The position numbers and the translations under genes are program-made. This document shows positions 34,077 to 42,617 of a stretch of 64,000 nt of DNA, in pieces. Positions within the stretch are counted from its first letter, which is position 1; every line of letters begins with the position of its first letter. The notes under the pieces are model-generated. The model was not told the DNA's origin. It ran no database searches and was given only the letters and a program-made list of their open reading frames with translations. This DNA comes from UBA8296 sp031581145. Lineage in GTDB: Bacteria > Bacteroidota > Rhodothermia > Balneolales > Balneolaceae. The DNA is taken from assembly GCA_031581145.1 (NCBI GenBank), contig JAVLBP010000001.1, positions 1-64,000 of the forward strand. The letters are read 5' to 3'.

Positions 34077-35515
34077 TCCCCTCTTTTTTATCGGACAGAC
34101 ACGCTCTCATGACAGGGAAAGCGACCCTGCCCGAGCTTGTTAGCCGATGTTTGGCATCTGTTGACTCAACCAATCAAGAGGTCAATGCTCTTGTAGAGGT
34201 GTATCCTGAGGAGGCTCTTTCTCAAGCAGCGCAGATTCAAAGCAAAATCCAACAAGGAAAAGCAGGGCCTCTGGCAGGCGCAATTTTCTCAATTAAAGAT
34301 CTCTTTGCCCACAAAGATCGTCGTCTGCAATCTGCATCTAAAATATTAGACTCTTTTACATCCCTATACGACGCAACCGTCGTGGAAAGAATCTTAGAAG
34401 CCGATGGGATTATCCTGGGTCGAGCCAATCAAGATGAATTTGGGATGGGATCCTCCAATGAGTATTCCATATATGGGCCTTGTAAGCACCCAGATGATTT
34501 GCAAAGAGTCCCGGGTGGATCCAGTGGGGGATCGGCTGCAAGTGTGGCTGCTGGCTACTGTAATCTTTCTCTGGGAAGCGATACTGGGGGGTCAGTGCGT
34601 CAACCGGCAGCCTTTTGCGGCGTTGTAGGGCTAAAGCCAAGCTATGGCAGAGTTTCTCGATATGGTCTTGCAGCATATGCATCCTCATTGGACACAGTAG
34701 GATGTTTTGGCGCCACCGTTGCAGATGTGGCGGCATGCCTAGAAGTGATTGCAGGTGCGGATGATCGCGATATGACGACACAATCCTCAGCAGTGCCTAC
34801 CTACATAGATCACCTTGAGAAATCAACCACCAAGCCGCTTCGCTTTGGGGTCGATCCATCATGGTTTGAGGAGGGATTAGACCCTGAAATTAAACACCGA
34901 ATTGAATCACTACTTGAGACTCTAAAAGATCACGGGCATGAGGTGCACGAACTATCGATGCCTGCACAAAATGTATCCCTTTCGACCTATTACATTCTTG
35001 CTACTGCTGAGGCGTCATCCAATCTGGCAAGGTATGATGGGATTCACGCTGGGTATCGCGCAGAACAAAATGAACAATCCAGTCTTGAAGAGATTTACAC
35101 CACATCACGGTCGGAAGGATTTGGACCTGAGGTAAGGAGGCGTATTCTGTTAGGTACGTATGTCTTGAGTAAGGGGTATTATGATGCATACTACGCAAAA
35201 GCACAAAAGGTGCGCCGTTTGATTCAACAAGAATATGAAGAGGCTTTTCAACAGGTTGACGTTGTCTTACTGCCTACAACCCCCACCACGGCGTTCAAGT
35301 CAGGAGAGAAGGTAGATGATCCGTTGGCGATGTATCTCAATGATGTGTACACACTAGCTGCAAATTTAAGTGGATTGTCCGCAATGAGTGTCCCCATAGG
35401 TCGCCACAGCAACGGACTACCCATAGGTCTTCAGTTACAGACTGCTGTGGCAGACGAGCTTGGATGCTTTAAGGCTGGTAAGGTTGTCGAATCCCTCCTG
35501 GAACAAGTGCAATGA
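34073..35515 (+). CDS. gatA: Glutamyl-tRNA(Gln)/aspartyl-tRNA(Asn) amidotransferase subunit A
   Basis: 480 residues of the amidase-signature family. Lys75 in FSIKDLFAHKD, the cis-Ser near 150 in VPGGSSGGSAASVAAG and nucleophile Ser174 in LGSDTGGSVRQPA. Residues such as GCFGATVADVA and the C-terminal LSGLSAMSVPIG fit GatA rather than a free amidase. It releases ammonia from glutamine for transamidation of Glu-tRNA(Gln) or Asp-tRNA(Asn), together with GatB and GatC, which are elsewhere. Joined to tatA and the next gene by ATGA overlaps. Confidence 0.93.
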   Translation: MIPSFLSDRHALMTGKATLPELVSRCLASVDSTNQEVNALVEVYPEEALSQAAQIQSKIQQGKAGPLAGAIFSIKDLFAHKDRRLQSASKILDSFTSLYDATVVERILEADGIILGRANQDEFGMGSSNEYSIYGPCKHPDDLQRVPGGSSGGSAASVAAGYCNLSLGSDTGGSVRQPAAFCGVVGLKPSYGRVSRYGLAAYASSLDTVGCFGATVADVAACLEVIAGADDRDMTTQSSAVPTYIDHLEKSTTKPLRFGVDPSWFEEGLDPEIKHRIESLLETLKDHGHEVHELSMPAQNVSLSTYYILATAEASSNLARYDGIHAGYRAEQNEQSSLEEIYTTSRSEGFGPEVRRRILLGTYVLSKGYYDAYYAKAQKVRRLIQQEYEEAFQQVDVVLLPTTPTTAFKSGEKVDDPLAMYLNDVYTLAANLSGLSAMSVPIGRHSNGLPIGLQLQTAVADELGCFKAGKVVESLLEQVQ

Positions 35516-36297
35516 ATCGACTCAAGGGTAAGCGGGTACTCATCACTGGGGCTACAGCGGGCATTGGAAGGGCACTGGCTATTCTACTTGCAGAAGATGG
35601 TTGCAATCTTATTCTGAACGGTCGTCGTGAGCAACGCCTTCACGATTTGGCCCACGAGCTCAGTACAAGATATCCGTCTCAAGAAGTGGAGCAATTTCTG
35701 GGTAATGTTGGCGATAAAGGGGTCGTTCAGACCTTTTTTGAAGGTCGTGACGCTTCAAAACCTATCGATATCTTGGTCAACAATGCTGGCTTTGCCCTAG
35801 GTGTGGATCCTGTCTACAAAGGAGACCTAGAGGATTGGGATGCCATGATCCAAACCAATGTTCATGGGGTGCTTTATCTAAGTCGATTTGTTTCGGAACA
35901 GATGGTGCAACGCAAAGCGGGTCACATTTTAAATGTATGCTCGATTGCTGGCCATGAAGCCTATCCAGGAGGTGTGGTTTACACGGCTACAAAACATGCC
36001 GTGAAGGCGATTACCCAGGCCACAAAAAAAGATGTGCATGGGACCAATATTCGTGTAAGCATGGTCTCTCCAGGACTCGTTGAAACCGAGTTTTCTAACG
36101 TTCGATACAAGGGGGATAAAGCCAAGGCATCGTCTGTCTATGAAAATATAGAGGCATTGACAGCCAATGATATAGCTGAGATTATTCAATTTATTCTACA
36201 TCGACCTGATCATGTAAATATTTTGGATACTGTCGTCTTGCCAACCGCTCAGTCTTCTGCGCAAATGGTCCACCGTGACGGGCCACCTTCTCCTTGA
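35512..36297 (+). CDS. Short-chain dehydrogenase/reductase (YdfG-like)
   Basis: 261 residues. NAD(P)-binding GATAGIGRALAILL at the N-terminus, NNAGFALG, the catalytic Ser in NVCSIAGHEAYPGG and YTATKHAVKAI with the Tyr-x-x-x-Lys pair. MVSPGLVETEF follows. The C-terminal MVHRDGPPSP tail is short. The pattern resembles YdfG-type NADP-dependent 3-hydroxy acid dehydrogenases. The substrate is unknown. It overlaps gatA by 4 bp. Confidence 0.9.
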   Translation: MNRLKGKRVLITGATAGIGRALAILLAEDGCNLILNGRREQRLHDLAHELSTRYPSQEVEQFLGNVGDKGVVQTFFEGRDASKPIDILVNNAGFALGVDPVYKGDLEDWDAMIQTNVHGVLYLSRFVSEQMVQRKAGHILNVCSIAGHEAYPGGVVYTATKHAVKAITQATKKDVHGTNIRVSMVSPGLVETEFSNVRYKGDKAKASSVYENIEALTANDIAEIIQFILHRPDHVNILDTVVLPTAQSSAQMVHRDGPPSP

Positions 36298-36307
36298 AGG
36301 TGACTCC

Positions 36308-37204
36308 ATGAAGGCTTTATCCACGTATGCAAGAATAGAGACCAAAGCCACGACAGACGTTGTAGAGCGCCTGATGTCCTCTCTTGAGGCGTCTCCATGC
36401 AGGTTTTTGGGCGTTGAAGAGCACAGGAATGCCTCTATTTTGTGGTTTGACGTGCCTGAGATTCCTGATCAGTCCAGTGATGACCAGCTGCAAGAGTTGA
36501 AGGCCTATCTTGAGGATATAGCCGAGCAATTGGGAGAAGTGATGCCGTTTGATGTCTCTTTGGAGCAGGAGCGTAATTGGAATGAGCAGTGGGAAGCAGC
36601 CATAGAACCTTTTCAATTGGGGTCTTTTTGGATTACCCCGCCATGGAGTGATCAACAACCTCCAAAGAACACGTGCTCCATTGTGATTCATCCAAAAATG
36701 TCTTTTGGAACGGGGACCCATGAAACGACACAATTGATGTTGTCCATGTTGGAAACCTTAGACCTAAATGGGGCACGTGGAGTAGATGCTGGAATGGGAA
36801 CAGGAATATTGAGTGTCGCAGCGATTCTGCTAGGGGCAAAGTCGATGGTTGGATTTGATGTAGATCATTGGGCCGTCAACAATGCCACCGAAACTATCGC
36901 GGCAAATGGAGTGGCCACCCATTGTAGTGTTATGCAGGGTGGATTTGAGTGTTTAGAGCGCCTAGATTTATGTGATGTGATGGTTGCCAATATTCATACT
37001 CGTGTGTTATTAGATGGAGCTCAAGCGTTGGTAGGGGCCTGTAATTTTCAAGGGGCTTTATTGCTGTCTGGGCTGTTGGTCAGTGATAAATCCATTGTGG
37101 TAGAGCGGTATCAATCCTTGGGGTGTACGTTGCGAGCATCCCGCCAACAAAACGATTGGTTAGGGTTGCATTTTGACTGCCCACCCAAGCTACAGGCGTC
37201 ATGA
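36308..37204 (+). CDS. prmA: Ribosomal protein L11 methyltransferase
   Basis: 298 residues from the ATG at 36308; a GTG at 36275, inside the SDR gene, would add 11. An N-terminal substrate-binding half (EQERNWNEQWEAAIEPFQLG) precedes the SAM domain: MSFGTGTHETTQLML, DAGMGTGILSVAAILLGA and DVMVANIHTRVLLDGA. It trimethylates lysines and the N-terminus of ribosomal protein L11. The stop overlaps the sigma factor start by ATGA. Confidence 0.9.
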   Translation: MKALSTYARIETKATTDVVERLMSSLEASPCRFLGVEEHRNASILWFDVPEIPDQSSDDQLQELKAYLEDIAEQLGEVMPFDVSLEQERNWNEQWEAAIEPFQLGSFWITPPWSDQQPPKNTCSIVIHPKMSFGTGTHETTQLMLSMLETLDLNGARGVDAGMGTGILSVAAILLGAKSMVGFDVDHWAVNNATETIAANGVATHCSVMQGGFECLERLDLCDVMVANIHTRVLLDGAQALVGACNFQGALLLSGLLVSDKSIVVERYQSLGCTLRASRQQNDWLGLHFDCPPKLQAS

Positions 37205-37833
37205 GTCCAAACACGTCATCAACCAAAACAAGGGGCGACTCGAGCGATCAACCACCGAGAAAGGATATTGATTCGGCGTTAGTGAAAGCTCATCTTGCTG
37301 GGGATTCGTCAGCATTCAAGGCATTAAGTGATCGGTATCGTGATCCATTGCTATTTCACGTGCGAAAGATTACCAGAGATGAAGGCTCGTTAGAGGATTT
37401 AATCCAAGAGATTTTCACCAAAGCGTTTGAGAATCTCGATAAATACAACCATGATTATGCCTTCTCGACGTGGTTGTATCGCATCGCAACCAATCATACC
37501 ATCGACTCTCTGCGAAAGAGAAAAATGGTTACACTCTCTATGGATGCTCCTATTTCATCGAGTGATGGGGAGGTTGCCAGAGAGTACCCATCCTCTGCAC
37601 CTAGCCCACACGATCAGCTTCAAAAAAAGGAAAGAGCCGCCCATATTCATCAAGCCATGGAATCACTGCCTGAGAAATACCGCGAGGTGCTTAGATTGCG
37701 TCACTTTGAGGAAATGAGTTATCAAGAGATCTCTGAGGCATTACAGTTACCCATTGGTACGGTCAAGGCTCAGTTATTTCGAGCCAGAGAAAGCCTGATG
37801 AAAGCACTTAAAGACACCATGTCACAGTATTAG
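37201..37833 (+). CDS. RNA polymerase sigma-70 family (ECF-type) factor
   Basis: 210 residues. Region 2 covers about 30-100 (SAFKALSDRYRDPLLFHVRKI, LEDLIQEIFTKAFENL, AFSTWLYRIATNHTIDSLRKRK). Region 4 covers about 150-205 (AMESLPEKYREVLRLRHFEEMSYQEISEALQLPIGTVKAQLFRARESL), with the helix-turn-helix in the last part. No anti-sigma factor follows, as the next gene is convergent. It is the last gene of a tightly overlapping five-gene run, so it may be expressed constitutively with tatA-gatA and prmA rather than by self-regulation. Confidence 0.9.
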   Translation: MSPNTSSTKTRGDSSDQPPRKDIDSALVKAHLAGDSSAFKALSDRYRDPLLFHVRKITRDEGSLEDLIQEIFTKAFENLDKYNHDYAFSTWLYRIATNHTIDSLRKRKMVTLSMDAPISSSDGEVAREYPSSAPSPHDQLQKKERAAHIHQAMESLPEKYREVLRLRHFEEMSYQEISEALQLPIGTVKAQLFRARESLMKALKDTMSQY

Positions 37834-37848
37834 GGCAATTGCGATTCC

Positions 37849-37894
37849 TGTTGACCGTCGTTTGTCTGGATGTTTACCGTCGATTGTGTATGGA
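37849..37894 (+). repeat. 22/24-bp imperfect tandem duplication
   Basis: TGTTGACCGTCGTTTGTCTGGA (37849-37870) is followed by TGTTTACCGTCGATTGTGTA-TGGA (37871-37894) in the gap between the sigma factor and queG genes. Confidence 0.6.
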
Positions 37895-37928
37895 GTTTCT
37901 ACGCCCCATAGCCCCTTGAGTGTACGTC

Positions 37929-38882
37929 TTAGGATGTTGAGCTAGAACGATGTCGCATAGCGTGTGCTGTGGTGGTGAGTCGCTTCCAACCTGCCCGCAT
38001 TAATGGGGATCCTTGAAACTGCTCAAAAAATGTATCCTCTGTAAATTCACGCCATTCTTTGAATGAGGGAAGGGGTGAGAATGCCTCTCGAGTCTCAAGT
38101 CCTGGCATTTGGTGAGGCTCGGCTTTCCGATTCCAGGGGCAGACATCCTGGCAAATATCACAGCCAAACAACCATCCATCAAGTTTCTCCACGGTATCAC
38201 TGGACAACTCCTCTTTGTGCTCAATGGTCAAGTATGAAATACATTTGCGTGAATCGACCACGGAGGGTAGCACAATAGCCTGCGTCGGGCAGGCGTCAAT
38301 GCATGCTGTGCAAGAGCCACAATGATCTTGCAAAGGTTGGTCTGGAATGGTTTCATGGTCAAGGATAATCTCAGCAAGTAAAAACCATGAGCCGTGGGTT
38401 TTGTTTAGGATATTGCCATTCTTTCCCAGCCATCCTATACCTGATCGTTGCGCCCAAGCGCGCTCCATCACGGGTGCAGAGTCAACAAACGCTCTTGCAT
38501 GAATATCGGGGCCTACCCTCTCATGAAGATGATCGATAATCTTGTGGCAGGCCTTCTTTAGAACCTTGTGGTAGTCTCTGCTTTGGGCGTATTTGGCCAC
38601 TCGTGGTGCTTGTGAAGTTGGCTCATCCCACCTCTGTTGAAAGTGATAGCCTGCCATAAGGCAAACCACTGTCTTGGCGCCATCGACCAATTTAGTAGGG
38701 TCAATACGCTTGTCAAAGTTGCGCTCCATCCATGTCATGGACCCATGATGACCGCGTGATAGCCACTCTTCGAGATGGCGCGCCTCCTCCACAAGAGGTT
38801 CAGCTTTGGCAAAACGGCACGCGCCAAATCCAAGCTCTTCAGCCTTTTGTCGAATATGACGGGTTAGGAGGAGGGGGTCCAC
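37929..38882 (-). CDS. queG: Epoxyqueuosine reductase
   Basis: 317 residues. Two [4Fe-4S] cysteine sets: CGSCTACIDACPTQAI and CDICQDVCPWN, after AWAQRSGIGWLGKNGNIL and RDYHKVLKK. This enzyme performs the last step of queuosine synthesis in tRNA wobble positions (epoxyqueuosine to queuosine) and in characterised members depends on cobalamin, which fits the cobalamin-receptor system at 17 kb. Convergent with the sigma factor gene. Confidence 0.94.
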   Translation of the reverse strand: MDPLLLTRHIRQKAEELGFGACRFAKAEPLVEEARHLEEWLSRGHHGSMTWMERNFDKRIDPTKLVDGAKTVVCLMAGYHFQQRWDEPTSQAPRVAKYAQSRDYHKVLKKACHKIIDHLHERVGPDIHARAFVDSAPVMERAWAQRSGIGWLGKNGNILNKTHGSWFLLAEIILDHETIPDQPLQDHCGSCTACIDACPTQAIVLPSVVDSRKCISYLTIEHKEELSSDTVEKLDGWLFGCDICQDVCPWNRKAEPHQMPGLETREAFSPLPSFKEWREFTEDTFFEQFQGSPLMRAGWKRLTTTAHAMRHRSSSTS

Positions 38883-38932
38883 ATAACAAAGTCTATAAAA
38901 CGTTGATTAGCGAAGGGTGCCAATCAACATAC

Positions 38933-39658
38933 TTATTTAACATCGATAAGTTCTACTTCGAAGATGAGCAGCGAGCCTGGTTCGATAATGCCGCCAGGTC
39001 GGGGGTTGTCTCCATAGCCAAGATCTGCTGGGACGTAGAACTTGTACTTTGCACCTTCTTTCATGAGCTGTACACCTTCTGTCCAACCTGCTATGACACC
39101 ATTTAGAGGAAATGTTACGGTCTCCCCGCGGTCGTATGAGCTATCAAATTTACGTCCGTCAAGGAGTGTACCTGAGTAGTGGACTTCAACCTCATCCGTT
39201 GCAGCGGGGGAATCCCCTGTCCCTTCTTCAAGCACTTCGTACTGAAGGCCACTCTCAGTTGTCGTCACTTCAGGTCGTTGGCCATTTTCTGCGAGGAAAG
39301 TTTCTGCTTCTTGTCTGTTTTGAGCTGCTTGATTCGTAGTCTGTTCTGCCGTCATTTTTTCAAGTTTTAATTGTAGGGATTGTACGGCATTCATCATCTC
39401 TTCTTCAGAGAGCTCAGAGCTATCACCACCAACTCCTGTTTGAAATCCCGCAACAAAGTTTGTGTAATCGAACTCTTCATATCCCGCAGGATTGAATTGT
39501 TGTCCGTAAAGATAGCCAAGACTATAACTTAATGAATCAACATCTTCAGAAAAGGATGCTTGGGTAGGTCCATTTAAGTCTTGCGTACAAGAGGCAAGGG
39601 TAAAAAGTCCTAAAACGGGTAGGGCAAACTTGATTGTTGCTGATTTTAAGAATGACAT
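38933..39658 (-). CDS. FKBP-type peptidyl-prolyl isomerase lipoprotein
   Basis: 241 residues. Lipobox LASC near residue 24, so probably anchored in the membrane of the periplasm. The FKBP N-terminal helical domain (SYSLGYLYGQQFNPAGY to QLKLEKMTAEQ) leads into the FKBP core: TTESGLQYEVLEEGTG, VEVHYSGTLLDGRKFDSSYDRG, FPLNGVIAGWTEGVQLMKEGAKYKFYVP and GSLLIFEVELIDV. A folding helper for exported proteins, FkpA-like. Divergent from the helicase gene. Confidence 0.92.
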   Translation of the reverse strand: MSFLKSATIKFALPVLGLFTLASCTQDLNGPTQASFSEDVDSLSYSLGYLYGQQFNPAGYEEFDYTNFVAGFQTGVGGDSSELSEEEMMNAVQSLQLKLEKMTAEQTTNQAAQNRQEAETFLAENGQRPEVTTTESGLQYEVLEEGTGDSPAATDEVEVHYSGTLLDGRKFDSSYDRGETVTFPLNGVIAGWTEGVQLMKEGAKYKFYVPADLGYGDNPRPGGIIEPGSLLIFEVELIDVK

Positions 39659-39739
39659 AAAGATGTTTTTGAGAGGTTGGGTAAAAGCTTTTTTATCTTA
39701 CTGAAATTACACACAATTCAAGCGGTTAAAAAAAACAGA

Positions 39740-41365
39740 TTGAAGTTCACCGAATTCAAGCTCTCGGAATCACTTCTCCAGGGCTTACAAGATATCCAGT
39801 TCACCGATGCAACGCCGATTCAGGAGCAATGCATCCCTGCGATTCTGGAGAAAAAAGATGTCATAGCGACAGCCCAAACTGGCACCGGTAAAACGGGCGC
39901 TTTTGCGATTCCCTCTATTGAGAATGCGATGAAAAGCGATCGAAAAGGGGTGAAGTGCCTCATTTTGAGCCCAACAAGAGAGCTTGCAAGTCAGATTGAC
40001 GAGCAGATCTACGCAATCGGGTATCACACAGGCGTATCGACCTTTACGGTGATTGGAGGAAGCGATTTTGCGGCACAGGCTAATGCGATTCGAGATGGTG
40101 TCGATATTATTGTGGCAACGCCAGGCCGTCTAATGGACCAAAAAAAGGTGTCTAGTTTGGACTTTTCATCGGTCGATGTACTAGTTCTCGATGAGGCGGA
40201 TCGAATGTTAGATATGGGGTTCATGCCAGACATCAAGGAGATTATATCGTGGCTTCCAAAACAGCGCCAAAACTTACTGTTTAGCGCAACCATGCCTGAT
40301 GAAATCGCTAAGCTGACAAAATCCTTCATGAAGGATCCGGTTGAAGTGAATATTGCTCGAAGCAAGCCTAATGCATCCGTGTCGCAGTTTGCCTTTGAGG
40401 TGAAAAGTGACCAGAAAATTCACATTGTCAAAGAGGTGTTGCGACAAGTGAAATGGGAAACATGCATCATTTTTACGTCAACCAAGAAGGGGACAGATGA
40501 GCTTCAGCGCCTATTGAAAAAAGAATCGATCCGTGCACTGAGTATCCATGGTGACCGATCACAGGAAGAGCGATCCAAAGCTCTTCAAGCTTTTATGAAT
40601 AATGAAGTTCCAGTGATTGTTGCCACAGATGTGTTGGCTCGTGGTATTGACATCAAAGGTGTGTCGATGATTATTAACTATGATGCGCCCAACAATACCG
40701 ATGATTATGTACACCGGATTGGTCGCACAGGTCGCTACGACCGCAAAGGAATTTCTATATCGTTTTTTACAAAGCGTGATACTCGTATGCTTCAAGAGAT
40801 TCTTGGTATTGACGGTATCAAGTTGACCAAGAAGGATTTAACTGGTATTCAAGGAGCCTCTCAGGAGATAGCCTTTGAGCTACCCAGTGATTTGATGAAC
40901 CCCGATCCAGTGTCCTTTGAATTCAAAGAATCTAGACAAGAATCTGGACAGCAATCTAGAAAGGGTACCTCCTCAAAATCGAAAGCATCGTCGCGTACAT
41001 CTCCATCAAAAAAACTCGCATCAACATCCGGTTCGAAAACTGAATCGAAAACTGATTCAAAATCCGCTTCGACTCGGCAAGGAGGTTCTAGCAAGAATCA
41101 AAACAAACCAATAGCTCCACAAACCAAATCGTCTAACTCTTCCACCAAGGATAAGCATCGTGGATCAAACCATGATCATCCCAAGGGTAAAAGAGCTAGT
41201 AAACATTCGTCTCCTAGTGGAAGGTTCAAAAATCAAAAGGCGCAGCAGGAGACACCGGATGTGCCTATTGAGTTGATTCCAAAAGCACGTCGTACGTCAA
41301 AACGGTCGTGGCGAGCCAAAAAAGGCATTGTTGGACTATTGCTGAGTTTTTTCCCGAAACCCTAA
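39740..41365 (+). CDS. DEAD-box RNA helicase
   Basis: 541 residues if the start is the TTG at 39740 (KFTEFKLSESLL is the usual family beginning); the frame is open further upstream to 39677. Motif I AQTGTGKT at 45-52, PTRELASQ, DEAD at 151-154, SAT in LFSATMPDE, and RIGRTGRYDRKG. Residues from about 400 form a long Ser/Lys/Asn/Gln-rich low-complexity tail (SKTESKTDSKSAS and similar), probably RNA-binding and disordered, ending in KRSWRAKKGIVGLLLSFFPKP. It remodels ribosomal or messenger RNA. DbpA/RhlE-like members are possible; subtype unassigned. Confidence 0.92.
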   Translation: MKFTEFKLSESLLQGLQDIQFTDATPIQEQCIPAILEKKDVIATAQTGTGKTGAFAIPSIENAMKSDRKGVKCLILSPTRELASQIDEQIYAIGYHTGVSTFTVIGGSDFAAQANAIRDGVDIIVATPGRLMDQKKVSSLDFSSVDVLVLDEADRMLDMGFMPDIKEIISWLPKQRQNLLFSATMPDEIAKLTKSFMKDPVEVNIARSKPNASVSQFAFEVKSDQKIHIVKEVLRQVKWETCIIFTSTKKGTDELQRLLKKESIRALSIHGDRSQEERSKALQAFMNNEVPVIVATDVLARGIDIKGVSMIINYDAPNNTDDYVHRIGRTGRYDRKGISISFFTKRDTRMLQEILGIDGIKLTKKDLTGIQGASQEIAFELPSDLMNPDPVSFEFKESRQESGQQSRKGTSSKSKASSRTSPSKKLASTSGSKTESKTDSKSASTRQGGSSKNQNKPIAPQTKSSNSSTKDKHRGSNHDHPKGKRASKHSSPSGRFKNQKAQQETPDVPIELIPKARRTSKRSWRAKKGIVGLLLSFFPKP

Positions 41366-41380
41366 ACACGAAAATTACTT

Positions 41381-41947
41381 ATGAGTACACAAGACTCTTC
41401 ATCCAAGAGCCTAGAAGAAAATTCTGTGCAAGATGACATATCCATGAATGTTACACATGAGATTTCACGCGCAGATTTAGAGCAACCGTTGACCGTCTCA
41501 GAGAAAGAGCTTATGGAGTCTCCGGAGGCAGAAGCGTTGGCTAAACAAGTTATGGATGAATTTGGCGTCGATTTAGGCCCTGCTCGAGTTGGATTTTTCC
41601 TTGTGTATCCAAACTTGTCAAAAACGCGCGCCGCAGCTTGTATGAAGGCAAATCGAGAGGTTAAATACTACAGCGGCAATGATTATCTCATCGAAATATC
41701 GGGAGATCTCTGGGATATGCTTGATGAAGGGACTAAAAAAATGGTGATCTATCACCAGTTACTCCATATCGATCCTGTATTCCAGGCCAAATCGGGGCAA
41801 TGGAAAATGATGATTCGTAAACCAGATTTTGCCGATTTCTATGAGATTCATGACAAATTTGGCAATGAATGGTATAAAACGGTTCAGGCAACCATGTCAT
41901 CACTTTATGATCTAGATCCACGGCAAGAGGGAAAGGTGTCATTATAA
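41381..41947 (+). CDS. Putative metallopeptidase-like protein (HxxxH, no Glu)
   Basis: 188 residues. An acidic N-terminus (to about residue 50) precedes a compact domain: GPARVGFFLVYPNLSKTRAAACMKANREVKYYSGNDYLIEISGDLWDML, then MVIYHQLLHIDPVF with His125 and His129. In the putative phage-metallopeptidase group the motif is normally HELLH; the Glu is Gln here, so catalysis may be lost. The gene lies 15 bp after the helicase and on the same strand. Family assignment is tentative. Confidence 0.6.
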   Translation: MSTQDSSSKSLEENSVQDDISMNVTHEISRADLEQPLTVSEKELMESPEAEALAKQVMDEFGVDLGPARVGFFLVYPNLSKTRAAACMKANREVKYYSGNDYLIEISGDLWDMLDEGTKKMVIYHQLLHIDPVFQAKSGQWKMMIRKPDFADFYEIHDKFGNEWYKTVQATMSSLYDLDPRQEGKVSL

Positions 41948-42010
41948 TCTAGTTGTTTACTATCACCCATTGTGTGTATTTTTGGTATTCGTCGAAGCAT
42001 TAGGTGAAAT

Positions 42011-42092
42011 GCCAAAGTGGCGGAATTGGTAGACGCGCGCGACTCAAAATCGCGTTCCTCCGGGAGTGTGGGTTCGAGTCCCACCTTTGGTA
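42011..42092 (+). tRNA. tRNA-Leu(CAA)
   Basis: 82-nt cloverleaf. The acceptor stem GCCAAAG pairs with CTTTGGT (G1 pairs with U72 as a wobble), then discriminator A. The D arm is GCGGAATTGGTAGACGC, the anticodon stem CGCGA/TCGCG encloses loop CTCAAAA with anticodon CAA, there is an extended variable arm, and the T arm is GTGGG-TTCGAGT-CCCAC. The 3' CCA is not encoded. It reads the UUG codon. Leucyl-tRNA synthetase is encoded in this window at 4234. Confidence 0.94.
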
Positions 42093-42103
42093 CAGAGTTT
42101 GAG

Positions 42104-42137
42104 GCACCAACAATGGTGCGGTAATATTTGCACCATT
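42104..42137 (+). promoter_or_regulatory. Two mutually exclusive hairpins downstream of tRNA-Leu
   Basis: GCACCA (42104-42109) can pair with TGGTGC (42114-42119). The same middle arm, extended to AATGGTGC (42112-42119), can instead pair with GCACCATT (42130-42137). Only one can form. It could be a tRNA 3' processing or attenuation element, or the leader of the RimB operon. No poly-T follows either. Confidence 0.4.
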
Positions 42138-42194
42138 ATTAGAACGGTATTTCATCCAATGAGTTTCGCTTAAGCAATCTAGCTGAGGGGTTCC

Positions 42195-42617
42195 GTGTCG
42201 AGTTCGACAAATCCACATTGTCAAGTGATCGGTCGACTCGTACGTGTCTCCTTTGATGCATTTGGGCTCAACAATGAACTGGCGAAGGTTGACACGGGAG
42301 CCTACACCTCAAGCATTCACTGTAAGGAAGCGCTCATTGAAGGTCACCAAGTCTTGGTTTGGATGTCGTCACAAGCCATGATGGATGAAACCCCTCTTCG
42401 GTTTCCACTTTTAAAAACAAAAGATGTGAAGAGTTCTAATGGCGCAGTCGAACGTCGTCCCATTATAGAAACCGTAGTCCATATCCTTGGTAAGGAATAC
42501 CCAATTCAATGTTCCCTAACAAATCGATCAAAAATGAAACATCGTGTGTTGATAGGGCGCAGGTTTCTCAAACATAAATTTATCGTGGATGTCTCGCTGG
42601 ATGTCACTGACGTATGA
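42195..42617 (+). CDS. RimB-like retropepsin-type protease (ATP-dependent zinc protease family)
   Basis: 140 residues from a GTG start at 42195. The single-domain aspartyl-protease-like fold has DTGAYTSSIH (Asp33) and HRVLIGRRFLKHKFIVDV near the end, as in the small RimK-associated proteases (older name: ATP-dependent zinc protease). In Pseudomonas the homologue RimB modulates RimK activity on ribosomal protein S6. The stop overlaps the rimK start by 4 bp. A proteolytic role in this organism is inference. Confidence 0.88.
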   Translation: MSSSTNPHCQVIGRLVRVSFDAFGLNNELAKVDTGAYTSSIHCKEALIEGHQVLVWMSSQAMMDETPLRFPLLKTKDVKSSNGAVERRPIIETVVHILGKEYPIQCSLTNRSKMKHRVLIGRRFLKHKFIVDVSLDVTDV

